From: Methylovulum sp.
GTDB lineage: Bacteria > Pseudomonadota > Gammaproteobacteria > Methylococcales > Methylomonadaceae
Assembly (NCBI GenBank): GCA_030653435.1
Contig: JAURZI010000099.1
Location: 1-64,000 of the forward strand
Reading direction: 5' to 3'
Length of the DNA: 64,000 nt
Part shown: positions 41,579-50,826 of the stretch, one piece after another
Layout: the number at the start of each line of letters is the position of its first letter
Numbering within the stretch: position 1 is the stretch's first letter
The notes under the pieces: generated by a model
Seen by the model: the letters and a program-made list of their open reading frames with translations, nothing else
Told to the model about the DNA's origin: nothing
The model's database searches: none
Translations under genes and position numbers: made by a program

Positions 41579-42238
41579 CTATTTAATTTCTACGGCGGTT
41601 TCGTCTGGGTTGTCCACTGGGTTGTCCTTGGCGTCTTGCGGACTCTTGGCGTTGCCAATTTGCAGACGGTAACTCGACAGTGTCAGTCTGATGGTGGCTT
41701 CCTGCTGATTTTGTGAGACGGCGATATAGAGTTGGTCAAAGTTAAACAGCTGCGGCGCATGACTTAGCGCATCAATAAAATTGATAATATCAAACATTTT
41801 TCCGGTCAGGTTAACTTGCAACTCGATTTGCTCGCCCAAGGGCACGCTTTTGGCGTCCTGCAAACGCTGACTTTCCACTTTCAACAGGTTTTGGCTAATT
41901 TGCTCCTGTACCAGATTATACATTTTTTGTTGTGCCAGCGCGTAACTGGGGGCGCTGATAAAGGCCTCGCCATTTTGTGCGATTTGCGCCTCACTTTTCT
42001 GCAAGGCCTGCTGCCATTTTTCCACCGAATTTTGCAGTGCGATCAACGTGCTGATTTGCCGTTTATTGGTCTGCATTAAATCGACCTGCTCTTGCCGCCA
42101 TGCCAGATAAGGATCTACTATCCACATATGGGCTATCAGCAACAGCGAGAAAAATACACCCCAGCGCACTAATGGACCATCGACCCCCTCGGCGTTTTTT
42201 AACTGTCCCCAGCGTTCCAGTAGTTGTTCTTTCATCAT
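41579..42238 (-). CDS. gspM: GspM-like inner-membrane platform protein
   Basis: 219 residues. One N-terminal membrane helix (VRWGVFFSLLLIAHMWIV), a long coiled coil (about 50-110), then a ferredoxin-like domain with a PilO/GspM-like pattern. Its start overlaps the gspL stop (ATGA). It is the usual partner of GspL in the assembly platform. Confidence 0.8.
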   Translation of the reverse strand: MMKEQLLERWGQLKNAEGVDGPLVRWGVFFSLLLIAHMWIVDPYLAWRQEQVDLMQTNKRQISTLIALQNSVEKWQQALQKSEAQIAQNGEAFISAPSYALAQQKMYNLVQEQISQNLLKVESQRLQDAKSVPLGEQIELQVNLTGKMFDIINFIDALSHAPQLFNFDQLYIAVSQNQQEATIRLTLSSYRLQIGNAKSPQDAKDNPVDNPDETAVEIK

Positions 42239-43449
42239 TCGCCAGCCAGTATCAGTCGGATTTGGAAAAGTTCCTCACCAGTAGCCGGGTCAGGGTGCAC
42301 ATCATTCAGCAATTGCACTTGCGTTATGCCTTTAATTTGTTCCAGTATCGGCAGCAAATGCACAACCTGTTTGCCGCGTCCGCTAATATCCAAGGCATTT
42401 TCCTGTAGCTGCAGGGCATCAAGCCAAATATCATTCGGTATTTTTTGGCTGAGCTGGGCGATTAAATATTCAGGCAGTTGTTGTTTATAACGCAAGCCTT
42501 GTATCTGCTGAAACAGCTGCTGTCCGCCCTTAACCTGCTCCCGCAATGCCAGCGCATGGTTTGCCGATTTGCGGATCAACTGTAATTGTTGCTGTACCTG
42601 CTCTTGTTGGTAGTTCAACACAGAAAAATCGGCCAGCATCCATAGCAGCCACATCACGGCGGCCACGCTGATTAAGCCGCGAAAGCTCATGGGGTCAGTC
42701 CAGTCCTGTACGCCGGGCAATCGAGTCAGGTTTAACAGCCGGGTATGCGCCACCGCTGTGGCTGGAATCAATTCTGGCGCATGCGCTTCAGGATACCATT
42801 GCCCTGCATCGGCGGCTGTTATCCAGCAATGCTTGATCGGCGGCGTGCCCCAACCATGCCAATAGCGTTGCGCCTGCCCCTGATTTTGCACTTGCGCCAG
42901 CTTCTGCACCCAGCCAGCCGCATCGATTAATGCGTAATAAACGGTTTCCTCTTCCGTGGCTATCAGCAAGGATGGGTTTTCCGGCACACTGGCGGCAAGC
43001 CATGCCGGCTCGGGAATAATATGGGTGCAACGCTCAACTTGCTGCTGTAATCGGGTGGCGGCTTGCGTGTCCCATACCCATATATTAACCTGCCACTCAT
43101 CCCCAAGCTGATGATGGCTAAAGCAGTGGCTGCTTTGTTTGCCCCATGGCGACCACTTTTCAAAATCCAAACCCACGGCTTCCGGCAATTCTTTTTCGGT
43201 CACTAGATGCACGGGGAACCGGCAAGCTTTGAAGCTGCAATACCGCGTCGGCATCAACAAAACAACTTTGGCAAACAGCGTCAACTGCGCCGCCTGCACT
43301 GGCGCAATGGCTTGCCAGCCATCCGCCTGTAATTGCCGATACAGTAATACGTCCTCGCGTACGGTTACGCAGATCCACGGCGCCCACCGCCTTTTGGCGG
43401 TTTCCAGCCTATATTGCAAATCTTTAAGCTTATATCCAGCCACGTTCAT
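42235..43449 (-). CDS. gspL: GspL-like inner-membrane platform protein
   Basis: 404 residues. An N-terminal cytoplasmic actin-like part, divergent (about 1-230), then one membrane helix (GLISVAAVMWLLWMLADFSVL), a coiled coil, and a periplasmic ferredoxin-like domain (IWLDALQLQENALDISG) of the PilN/GspL type. It overlaps gspK by 20 bp. It recruits the GspE ATPase. Confidence 0.82.
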   Translation of the reverse strand: MNVAGYKLKDLQYRLETAKRRWAPWICVTVREDVLLYRQLQADGWQAIAPVQAAQLTLFAKVVLLMPTRYCSFKACRFPVHLVTEKELPEAVGLDFEKWSPWGKQSSHCFSHHQLGDEWQVNIWVWDTQAATRLQQQVERCTHIIPEPAWLAASVPENPSLLIATEEETVYYALIDAAGWVQKLAQVQNQGQAQRYWHGWGTPPIKHCWITAADAGQWYPEAHAPELIPATAVAHTRLLNLTRLPGVQDWTDPMSFRGLISVAAVMWLLWMLADFSVLNYQQEQVQQQLQLIRKSANHALALREQVKGGQQLFQQIQGLRYKQQLPEYLIAQLSQKIPNDIWLDALQLQENALDISGRGKQVVHLLPILEQIKGITQVQLLNDVHPDPATGEELFQIRLILAGE

Positions 43450-44353
43450 TATCCGGGTAGTCCCATATTACAATTTCGTAAGGTGTTGGTTTATTTGGCG
43501 TTAAACGTATAATAGCTGTTAATACAGCGGCGTTTTTTTTGCGTATGTTAATCCGGTAAACATTGCTGGGCGTATACGGGCCATAGTCGCCGTAGGCTTC
43601 ATGATATTCGGGCAACAGCTTTGCCAACTGCGCCCAGTTCTGATGTTGTCTTATGCTGATGATTTTTTGGGTTTGTTGTGCAGATAAGTCTAGCGCCGCT
43701 TGTAATACCGGAGCAACAGCTGTTGCGACATTGATGTGGTCAGTACCGCCAACCAGCAACAGGTCACGCAGTCCGAACCGCTCAGCGTTGCCATTATAAA
43801 GTTCCGCCGTCATTGAAGGAAGTTCAAGCAGTTCATCCAATGTGCGTATCGCCGCATTTCGTGGCAAATAACCCTTATTAGCCGCCAGATAACCTGCGGC
43901 TTCCATGCCGTTACGACGCCTGATGCTGTCGGCGTCGATCCAGTCGGCGAGCTCATCACTGATACGGTTAGCATTTTTCGGGCTGGTCAGCTGTCTGAGC
44001 AAACGGTTCATCCAGTCGGCACGATACCAACCTAAACCCATTAAACCAGCGCCATCCTGGATCTGGACATCCAAGCCCTTTATCGTTACGGTCTGCCCGT
44101 CGATAGGAATTTGCAGCTTATCCAGTCTTACCCTGTTATAGGCGGTTTCTCCGGCCAGCAGTATGTGTATGACGTGCTGCAAAACGGAGCGGTAGGCCAG
44201 CTCATGCTGCCATGCTGTTTGCTGGCGCTGGATTTCCTGTAGTTTGTTGCGCGCCTGCCCGCTTAAGCTCATTGCCAATCCGGTTAAAATTCCCAGGATA
44301 ATAAGCGCCAGCGGCAACACAAAGCCTTGCTGGGACGTTTTACGGATTATCAA
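43430..44353 (-). CDS. gspK: Type II secretion minor pseudopilin GspK
   Basis: About 307 residues from a TTG at 44353 with GGAAG eight bases upstream; the longer frame runs into gspJ. The prepilin leader is QQGFVLPLALIILGIL, which lacks the usual Glu at position five, as is known for GspK. The large domain with SDELADWIDADSIRRRNGMEA and LRTLDELLELP is diagnostic. GspK caps the pseudopilus with GspI and GspJ. Overlaps gspJ by 14 bp. Confidence 0.9.
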   Translation of the reverse strand: MIIRKTSQQGFVLPLALIILGILTGLAMSLSGQARNKLQEIQRQQTAWQHELAYRSVLQHVIHILLAGETAYNRVRLDKLQIPIDGQTVTIKGLDVQIQDGAGLMGLGWYRADWMNRLLRQLTSPKNANRISDELADWIDADSIRRRNGMEAAGYLAANKGYLPRNAAIRTLDELLELPSMTAELYNGNAERFGLRDLLLVGGTDHINVATAVAPVLQAALDLSAQQTQKIISIRQHQNWAQLAKLLPEYHEAYGDYGPYTPSNVYRINIRKKNAAVLTAIIRLTPNKPTPYEIVIWDYPDNERGWI

Positions 44354-45059
44354 GATAAGCTTCCAGGCTCCAGGCGTCGGCGACACCGGGCAGATTGAAT
44401 AGCCAATTATGTTCCTGGCCTTTGGCATCCATAAAATGCAGCTTAACCCGTCTGGGCATCAGCAATAGAATCCGGGTATCGTAGGTTTTCATCCATTCCG
44501 GCACATCCCGATAACGTTTCCTTTCCATCGGCGTCAGCGCAGTTGCCGCCAATTCGGCTGGCAACGGCAAAGCAGGCGCTTCATAGATGAATGCTGCTGC
44601 TGTTATGGATTTCATCAATTCAACCCAGGATCCCGACCAATTGATGCCGCGACCCGGATCGGTATGCAGTTCGCCTTCGCGGTAATACAGCGTCATGCTT
44701 TGTTCCGTTTTCTCCAGCTTTAACGCGACGGGACGGACATTGCCGGGCGTATCCAATAATGGCGCTGCCGTTATCCAGCTGAATTGTTGCTCGTCACCCT
44801 TAAAATACGGGACAAAATTTTCGTTGTAACGTAAATAATCAGCGCTCACCGTTTGGTTAAACATTTGCCCCAACCAGTTATGGCGCAATAGCAGGCTTTG
44901 CATCAGCTGCTGCTGTTTTGAGCCTTTTTCCCATGCCACCAAACCTTGCCGGAACCCCCATAACATGGTCCCTATCAGCACGGTAAAAATACTCAGCGAG
45001 ATCAAGACCTCAATCAGCGTAAAACCCAGGTGTTTGCGGGACGGCTTGCTTATTCCCAC
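44340..45059 (-). CDS. gspJ: Type II secretion minor pseudopilin GspJ
   Basis: About 239 residues. Prepilin leader HLGFTLIEVLISLSIF, then a beta-rich domain with WELxx-type strands (RPVALKLEKTEQSMTLYYREG). A GTG at 45059 with GGGAG eight bases upstream fits better than the ATG at 45074, which has no Shine-Dalgarno. Overlaps gspI by 10 bp. Pseudopilus tip component. Confidence 0.88.
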   Translation of the reverse strand: MGISKPSRKHLGFTLIEVLISLSIFTVLIGTMLWGFRQGLVAWEKGSKQQQLMQSLLLRHNWLGQMFNQTVSADYLRYNENFVPYFKGDEQQFSWITAAPLLDTPGNVRPVALKLEKTEQSMTLYYREGELHTDPGRGINWSGSWVELMKSITAAAFIYEAPALPLPAELAATALTPMERKRYRDVPEWMKTYDTRILLLMPRRVKLHFMDAKGQEHNWLFNLPGVADAWSLEAYLDNP

Positions 45060-45436
45060 GCGAGCTGCTCCCATTGCAGCCGGTTAGTTTTGCCATCAGC
45101 CAGCTGCAATTCAACAATGATGTTATAAATGCTGAATTTTCGGGTCATGATGCCTTCGTCATAAATGGGATAGCCCGGCGTTTTTTTTTCGGCTGTCCAT
45201 TGGTAGGTGATGCCTTCGGCCACGCCGCCGCCGTGATTTAAAAGGCTAGGGTTAAGCGTTTGCAGGGCGGCATGAATTTGTTTTTGCGCCAGCATGATGT
45301 GTGCATGGCCAGCCGCCTTGTGCATACGCACCGTGGCACTGGTGAACAATTGCAATAGCAGGCCCATTGCCGCGCCGACAATGGCAGAGGCGATTAACAC
45401 TTCTATCAGCGTAAAGCCAAATTGTTGCTTACGCAT
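45050..45436 (-). CDS. gspI: Type II secretion minor pseudopilin GspI
   Basis: About 128 residues from the ATG at 45436 (MRKQQFGFTLIEVLIASAIV), giving a short basic leader and prepilin motif; the longer frame from 45460 adds an unlikely Pro-rich start. Contains the small beta domain of GspI. Tip component with GspJ and GspK. Confidence 0.87.
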   Translation of the reverse strand: MRKQQFGFTLIEVLIASAIVGAAMGLLLQLFTSATVRMHKAAGHAHIMLAQKQIHAALQTLNPSLLNHGGGVAEGITYQWTAEKKTPGYPIYDEGIMTRKFSIYNIIVELQLADGKTNRLQWEQLAWE

Positions 45437-45471
45437 ATCCGGGCCGTTGGGTGGGGGCAAAATGCACCAGC

Positions 45472-45885
45472 CTAGCCTTTGTTAACAGGGCGTATCTGGA
45501 CACGCCCATCCAGCGGTGCCATTTGCAACTGCCATAGCCTGCCGGATGATGCCTGCAGCAGCAGTTCGCCGCCGTTGGTGATGCCGGTGGCCAGCAAACG
45601 TAGTGAGGGCAATGCCTTGGCTTCCCAACCTGTCGGCAAAGGCGGCCAATTGGCACCGCCGCCTGCCGCTAATAAAAGGCTGTGCCCGCTTTTTAACACA
45701 TGCACCCGTAAGTTTTCTATTTGTTGTGCATAGGCCTGGAGCTCGCTTCTTTCAACAGTCCGGGTATACAGCTTGACCAGTTTGGGGGCCGTCACTCCGC
45801 CTGTTAACGCCATGAGCACCAGCACTATCAGTAACTCTAAGAGGCTGAAACCTTTATGCAAAGGGCTCACAAAACCAATCGGCAT
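45472..45885 (-). CDS. gspH: Type II secretion pseudopilin GspH
   Basis: About 137 residues from the ATG at 45885 (MPIGFVSPLHKGFSLLELLI). The frame is open further back to 46080, but that would overlap gspG and place the prepilin motif at residue 75. Prepilin peptidase would cut after the Gly of KGFSLLELL. Intermediate pseudopilin linking GspG to the tip. Confidence 0.85.
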   Translation of the reverse strand: MPIGFVSPLHKGFSLLELLIVLVLMALTGGVTAPKLVKLYTRTVERSELQAYAQQIENLRVHVLKSGHSLLLAAGGGANWPPLPTGWEAKALPSLRLLATGITNGGELLLQASSGRLWQLQMAPLDGRVQIRPVNKG

Positions 45886-45922
45886 GTTATAGGGCCTACG
45901 CCCAAACGACGCTGCATCTGCT

Positions 45923-46345
45923 CTAGAATTGCCCAATATCCGCATTATTGCCTTCCCCGCCCGGCTGCCCATCAGCGCCAAAGCTGTATAAGGCATAAGG
46001 CTGGTCGGTTCCGGGGACTTTGTATTGGTAGGGATGGTCCCAGGGATCCAACGGGATGTCTTTGGGCAAATAAGGGCCATCCCAATACTGGCTATTACCC
46101 GGCGCTTTCCTTAAGGCCTGCAAGCCTTGCTCGTTGCTGGGAAAATCGCCGATGTCTATGCGATAGGTATCCAGCGCCGAAACGATAAGCTCAATCTGGG
46201 TTTTCGCGACTTTTACTTTTGAAGAGCTTAGTTTATTAAAGAGCTTAGGACCTACGGTGCTGGACAGCAACGTGATGATAACCAGTACAACCAGTAATTC
46301 AATTAACGTAAAGCCCCTTTGTTGCTGATTCATTTTCCGGTTCAT
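45923..46345 (-). CDS. gspG: Type II secretion major pseudopilin GspG
   Basis: About 140 residues. Leader MNRKMNQQQRGFTLIELLVVLVI with the classic prepilin motif, and the C-terminal region KAPGNSQYWDGPYLPKDIPLDPWDHPYQYKVPG, diagnostic of GspG including the Ca-binding loop (FGADGQPGGEGNNADI). ATGs at 46345 and 46333 are both possible. It builds the pseudopilus shaft. Confidence 0.93.
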   Translation of the reverse strand: MNRKMNQQQRGFTLIELLVVLVIITLLSSTVGPKLFNKLSSSKVKVAKTQIELIVSALDTYRIDIGDFPSNEQGLQALRKAPGNSQYWDGPYLPKDIPLDPWDHPYQYKVPGTDQPYALYSFGADGQPGGEGNNADIGQF

Positions 46346-46389
46346 GTGTTCGAGTGTGTTTGTTGGGTTGGTGTTTCCGGTTTGCGGCA

Positions 46390-47571
46390 TTAGATGGGGA
46401 GGTCATTAACGCTCATAATGGCTGACATCAGCGACACCATGATGCCGCCTACGATAATCCCCATAAAAAAGATAACGGCTGGCTCCAGCAAGGACAGCGC
46501 CCTTTTGATACCTTCTTCGAGGTTACGCTGGTATAAACGGGTAATTTCTTTCATCGTGTCGGGCAAATTGGCGGCGGCTTCACCGGTGGTGATCATCCGC
46601 ACCACTAAAGGAGTGAACAAGCTCTGTTCTTTTAGCGCGGCACCCAGGCTTTCGCCCTGTTGGACCGATTTTCTGACTTGCTGCAAGCGGTTACGCAGCT
46701 CTTCCCTAGGCAAGGTTTCGGCGGATAAGCTGATCGCTTCCAGCAATTTGACCCCTTGCTGCAAAAGCCGCTGCATGCTACCACAAAACTGAACGGCTTC
46801 CCATGCCTCGATTAACTGTTTGATAAAAGAAAGTTTTTGTGCATATTTCCAGATCTGCAAGCGTCCCTGCTTGCGTAAATGGTTCAGATAAAAACCGCCC
46901 ACCACCAGCGCGGACGACCATATCCATAGATATTCCAACATGCCGCTGGAAATGCCCATCATGATCTGTAGGGACCAGGACGCGTCGCCGCCCATTTCTT
47001 TGACCATACCACCAAACTTGGGGATAACTGTCAGGAATAAAAATATCAGCACCGCCACGCTGACGAAAATTAAAAAAAACGGGTACGTCAGCGCGGTACG
47101 CACTTCATTACGTAATTTGATCTCTTCATTAAGCCGTTCCGCCGCCATAGTCAGCGCCGATGCCGTGTCACCGTTGGCTTCGCCGATGCGGATCAAATGC
47201 GCCGAATACCGCGGGAAGGCATCGGGCAATGACAGCATCGCGTCAGATAGACTCATTCCTGAACGCACCATCCCCGTCATCTCTTTCCAAGCCGTTTGCA
47301 AGCGGCTTTTCTCAATGGATTCCGACAACATGCCCAGCGACTGGTCTAGCGGCATGCCGCTATTCCGTAAACTGGCCAATTCATAAAAGGCAGAAAGCAG
47401 TTCGGATGGAGGGACGGCTAGCGTGATGGCGCCTTTGTTTTCCTGGACGGTGTACAACTGCATACCTTTTTTTTGCAAATCGTCGATAGCCTCTTGCCGT
47501 GATGGCGCCAGCACCCAACCTTTAACAGGCAAACCATTCTGCCGCTGTCCCTTGTAATGAAAATATTTCAC
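46390..47571 (-). CDS. gspF: Type II secretion inner-membrane platform protein GspF
   Basis: 393 residues. Two repeated cytoplasmic T2SF domains (ELASLRNSGMPLDQSLGMLSES; MQRLLQQGVKLLEAISLSAE) separated and followed by membrane helices (FFLIFVSVAVLIFLFLTVIP; AVIFFMGIIVGGIMVSLMSAI). It anchors the assembly ATPase and pseudopilus. Overlaps gspE by 4 bp. Confidence 0.93.
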   Translation of the reverse strand: MKYFHYKGQRQNGLPVKGWVLAPSRQEAIDDLQKKGMQLYTVQENKGAITLAVPPSELLSAFYELASLRNSGMPLDQSLGMLSESIEKSRLQTAWKEMTGMVRSGMSLSDAMLSLPDAFPRYSAHLIRIGEANGDTASALTMAAERLNEEIKLRNEVRTALTYPFFLIFVSVAVLIFLFLTVIPKFGGMVKEMGGDASWSLQIMMGISSGMLEYLWIWSSALVVGGFYLNHLRKQGRLQIWKYAQKLSFIKQLIEAWEAVQFCGSMQRLLQQGVKLLEAISLSAETLPREELRNRLQQVRKSVQQGESLGAALKEQSLFTPLVVRMITTGEAAANLPDTMKEITRLYQRNLEEGIKRALSLLEPAVIFFMGIIVGGIMVSLMSAIMSVNDLPI

Positions 47572-49214
47572 CCAACTACCCGCATGACTTCTTCAATGGT
47601 GGTTTCTGCATTCATGGCGTGAAGTATACCGTCCTGCTGTAAGGTACGCATGCCGTTTTTTATTAGCTCCGCTTTAAGCTCATCCGGGTTTTTAGTGAGT
47701 TGATGATGGACATCATCGGTGGCTGCAAACATCTCAAAAATAGGCCGTCGCCCCCTATAGCCCGAACCCAGGCAATGTGGGCAACCTTGCCCGCGCATAA
47801 AATGTATTTTATCCTGATCCGCAGCCAATTGTTGCCAGCCCATTGTTTCGGCCTGCTGCCCGGCGGTTGCATCCGCTGTTGCACAACGGGGACAGATTTT
47901 TCTGACCAAACGCTGACCTAGGACGCCGATGATTGACGATGCCAACAGATACGGCTGTATGCCCATATCCATCAGCCGCACATAAGCACCGGGCGCATCG
48001 TTGGTATGCAGTGTCGATAGCACCAAATGCCCCGTCAATGCAGCCTGGATAGCGATTTCTGCGGTTTCCTTGTCACGAATTTCGCCGATCAGGACAATAT
48101 CCGGATCTTGCCTTAGCACCGAACGCAAGACTGATGCAAAGTTCAAACCTATTTCCGCATTGACCTGTATTTGGGTGATGCCCGATACTTGATATTCAAC
48201 CGGATCTTCCACCGTGATGATTTTGCGCTCTTCGCTGAATAAATGCTGCAAAAAGGCATACAGCGTTGTGCTTTTACCGCTGCCTGTAGGCCCGGTCACC
48301 AGGATGATGCCGTTGGTTTGCCTGAGCAAGCTTTCCACCAGGGCATTATGGTCGGCGTGCATATTCAAATCAGCCAAGCTGCTGATTTTGTCTTCACTGA
48401 TGAGCAAACGCATGACGATGTCTTCACCCATCACGCAAGGTGTGGTCGCCACGCGTATATCGAGGCTGATGCCGCTTAAACGGGTCCTGATCCTGCCGTC
48501 CTGAGGCAAGCGTTTTTCAGAAATATCGAGGCCCGCCATTAATTTTAAACGCGAAATCACCGCCGCCTGCATGCCTATGCCGGGGCGGTCCACTTCATGC
48601 AGGACGCCGTCCACGCGAAACCTGACCCTAAAAATACCCCTATAGGTTTCAAAATGAATGTCGGAAGCCCTGGCATCCAGAGCCCTTTGTATCGTGTCGT
48701 TAACAAATTGCACGACCGGCGCGCCAATCGCCATATCCTGCAAGGCATCCGCGTGATAGCCCGCGAGGTAATCGCTGGCACCTTCCAGCAACACCAACAA
48801 CTGCCTAAGCTCATGGTTAGTCGCCAGAACAGGCCTTACGGTTTGGGCGTTTTTTTTATGCACACTGTCCACCACAAAGGAATTAAACACATCATCCATG
48901 ACTATCCATAAACAGGCGTCCATTATGCCTAACGGGCAGGCGTTTTGTGCGTACCACCAAGCCGCATCGAAACCCAGCAGCGGTATGTCTTCAACACCCG
49001 CAGGCAAGGGCTGGTGTTTTAGCCAGTCACCCAGCCTTGGCAGCTGCCATTGCCCGGCCACGATAGGCAATATGTCTTCTTCGGAACAGATGCCCTGCTT
49101 AATCAATGCTTCCCCTAAGCGCCCGCCAAACTGCTGCTGGAAGGCCAGCCCGGCCTCCAGTTCCTGCTGCGAAATAATGTTGTTCTCAATTAAGTGTTGT
49201 CCCAATTTTTTCAT
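47568..49214 (-). CDS. gspE: Type II secretion assembly ATPase GspE
   Basis: 548 residues. The N-terminal domain (LGQHLIENNIISQQELEAGL) binds GspL. The ATPase has Walker A GPTGSGKST, an Asp box (IITVEDPVEY), Walker B (DIVLIGEIRDKETAEIA), a His box (GHLVLSTLHTND) and the four-Cys zinc site (CPRCATAD, CPHCLGSGYRGR). First gene of the eleven-gene operon gspEFGHIJKLMCD; gspN and the prepilin peptidase are not here. Confidence 0.94.
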   Translation of the reverse strand: MKKLGQHLIENNIISQQELEAGLAFQQQFGGRLGEALIKQGICSEEDILPIVAGQWQLPRLGDWLKHQPLPAGVEDIPLLGFDAAWWYAQNACPLGIMDACLWIVMDDVFNSFVVDSVHKKNAQTVRPVLATNHELRQLLVLLEGASDYLAGYHADALQDMAIGAPVVQFVNDTIQRALDARASDIHFETYRGIFRVRFRVDGVLHEVDRPGIGMQAAVISRLKLMAGLDISEKRLPQDGRIRTRLSGISLDIRVATTPCVMGEDIVMRLLISEDKISSLADLNMHADHNALVESLLRQTNGIILVTGPTGSGKSTTLYAFLQHLFSEERKIITVEDPVEYQVSGITQIQVNAEIGLNFASVLRSVLRQDPDIVLIGEIRDKETAEIAIQAALTGHLVLSTLHTNDAPGAYVRLMDMGIQPYLLASSIIGVLGQRLVRKICPRCATADATAGQQAETMGWQQLAADQDKIHFMRGQGCPHCLGSGYRGRRPIFEMFAATDDVHHQLTKNPDELKAELIKNGMRTLQQDGILHAMNAETTIEEVMRVVG

Positions 49215-49307
49215 GTGGCTAACCGTGCAAAATACAGCAATAAATTATCGGCACATCCGGATTGCCCCAGGGCGTGCGGAACAGCGATCAGATAGGTTTG
49301 CCGACCA

Positions 49308-49334
49308 TTGTAATCGAAGCGGGCATGTTATACT
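49308..49334 (+). promoter_or_regulatory. Probable promoter of the trypsin-like protease gene
   Basis: An extended -10 (TGTTATACT, TATACT at 49329-49334) with TTGTAA 15 bp upstream; about 33 bp before the start codon. Confidence 0.5.
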
Positions 49335-49366
49335 GCAAAGCCGATATTTACTGCTGGAGATTCCTG

Positions 49367-50398
49367 ATGACGGTATTTAACAAATGTGTGAATGTGGTTT
49401 TATTAACGCTTTGCCTGCCGCTGATGTTAACGGCGCAAGCCGCAGACACGAACATTGTTGGCGGCCATGACGCCACGCCTGGCCAGTGGCCCTGGGTGGT
49501 GTCCTTGTCCGTGAAAAATGTCTTCCCTTATGACGGACAATTCTGCGGCGGCACACTGATCAGCCCGACCTGGGTCATTACCGCGGCTCATTGTATGCAG
49601 GGCGAAACCGTGAAGACACTGGATGTCATCGCTAATATTTTTGATCTGAGTGTAGATAAAGGCCAGCGAGTGGCGGTTAAACGCATTATTGTCCATCCCG
49701 ATTATAATGCCCGTTCTGAGGATAACGATTTGGCGTTGCTGCAATTAACCAAGCCTGTCCATGCCAGCAGCTTGCCGTTAATAAAAGGCACAGCAACATT
49801 GGCAGGTACCGACGCTACCGTCATCGGCTGGGGCTTGCTTAATGAGAACGAGGACACTTACCCCAGCATTTTGCAGGAAGTGGTCGTCCCTATCAAATCC
49901 GACGCGCAATGCAAAAGCAGCAATGGTGAAGGCAGTATTACTGAAAGCATGATGTGTGCAGGTTTAGCCGCCGGCGGTAAAGACAGCTGCCAGGGGGATA
50001 GCGGCGGCCCCTTGATGGTGATCCAGGCACGCAAGTGGGTGCTGGCCGGCATTACCAGCTGGGGGACTGGTTGCGCCAGACCTAAACTCTACGGTGTTTA
50101 TACGCGCGTCTCCCGTTTTGTCAGCTATATTAACCAGACCATTGCAATTGACTATTTTGCGCTTGCGGATGTAAATCACGACAACCAAGTCAATGAGCTC
50201 GATAAAACTGCAAAGAATGCCGAGATACTAGCAAGGTTTCAGGAATGGACAGACCAATGTTGGTCGATAAGAGCCGCTTGCGCTGATATCAATGGCGACA
50301 GCCGTATTGATCGGCGCGATTATACGCAAAAAACAAAAAACAATACCAAGGCCTATAACGATTGGCTGGCGATTTACTGGAAGCCAGAAGCCTTATAA
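49367..50398 (+). CDS. Secreted trypsin-like serine protease with dockerin-like tail
   Basis: About 343 residues from the ATG at 49367 (GGAG seven bases upstream). The signal peptide ends LTAQAA, then IVGGHDATPGQWPWVV, the chymotrypsin-fold start after zymogen cleavage. Catalytic His75 (TAAHC), Asp121 (DNDLALL), Ser212 (GDSGGP); Asp206 six residues before the Ser predicts cutting after Lys/Arg. The tail from about residue 260 has two EF-hand-like loops (DVNHDNQVNELD, DINGDSRIDRRD), a dockerin-like module. Divergent from gspE by 150 bp, it is a strong candidate substrate of the type II system. Confidence 0.92.
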   Translation: MTVFNKCVNVVLLTLCLPLMLTAQAADTNIVGGHDATPGQWPWVVSLSVKNVFPYDGQFCGGTLISPTWVITAAHCMQGETVKTLDVIANIFDLSVDKGQRVAVKRIIVHPDYNARSEDNDLALLQLTKPVHASSLPLIKGTATLAGTDATVIGWGLLNENEDTYPSILQEVVVPIKSDAQCKSSNGEGSITESMMCAGLAAGGKDSCQGDSGGPLMVIQARKWVLAGITSWGTGCARPKLYGVYTRVSRFVSYINQTIAIDYFALADVNHDNQVNELDKTAKNAEILARFQEWTDQCWSIRAACADINGDSRIDRRDYTQKTKNNTKAYNDWLAIYWKPEAL

Positions 50399-50415
50399 GC
50401 GATTATTTCGGGCAA

Positions 50416-50450
50416 TAAAAAAGGCCGCGACACACAAGTCCGGCCTTTTT
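50416..50450. terminator. Bidirectional terminator between the protease and rpsT genes
   Basis: AAAAAAGGCCG and CGGCCTTTTT form a stem with A/T runs on both sides, serving both convergent genes. Confidence 0.8.
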
Positions 50451-50467
50451 ATAAATAAAACCAATGC

Positions 50468-50731
50468 TTAAGCAATAGATTTTACTTTTGAATTCAGTCT
50501 GCTTTTGCTGCGCGAGGCTTTATTTTTGTGGATAATGCCTTTATTGACGGCAGAATCGATAATAGGCACAGCAGTGTTGTAAGCTGCCTGTGCTTTTTCC
50601 TTATCGCCAGCCTTAACGGCGGCAATAACTTTTTTAATGAACGTGCGTAAGTTGCTGCGCTGTCCTGCATTGCGAATACGGCTTTTTTCCGCTTGTTTCG
50701 CGCGTTTTTTAGCTTGTGCTGTATTAGCCAT
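50468..50731 (-). CDS. rpsT: 30S ribosomal protein S20
   Basis: 87 residues, highly basic. [21 protein letters not shown] and the ending [16 protein letters not shown] are diagnostic of S20, which binds 16S rRNA at the 5' domain. Divergent from murJ, as in many gammaproteobacteria. Confidence 0.97.
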   Translation of the reverse strand: MANTAQAKKRAKQAEKSRIRNAGQRSNLRTFIKKVIAAVKAGDKEKAQAAYNTAVPIIDSAVNKGIIHKNKASRSKSRLNSKVKSIA

Positions 50732-50769
50732 AATGCCTTTATTTCTTAGGGTTTAAGTTTGAGCCGCAC

Positions 50770-50798
50770 ATTATCCGTATAAATGCTATCATTGTCAA
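50770..50798 (-). promoter_or_regulatory. Sigma-70 promoter of rpsT
   Basis: On the minus strand TTGACA, 17 bp, GATAAT: near-perfect consensus, about 40 bp upstream of rpsT. Confidence 0.8.
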
Positions 50799-50826
50799 AT
50801 TCTAATCTAGCGTTTAAGGATAAGTT

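Noticed and set aside
49225-49280. Possible fourth sigma-54 promoter (CGGCACATCCGGATTGC) before the protease
   Set aside because: The GG to GC spacing is 2 bp too long.
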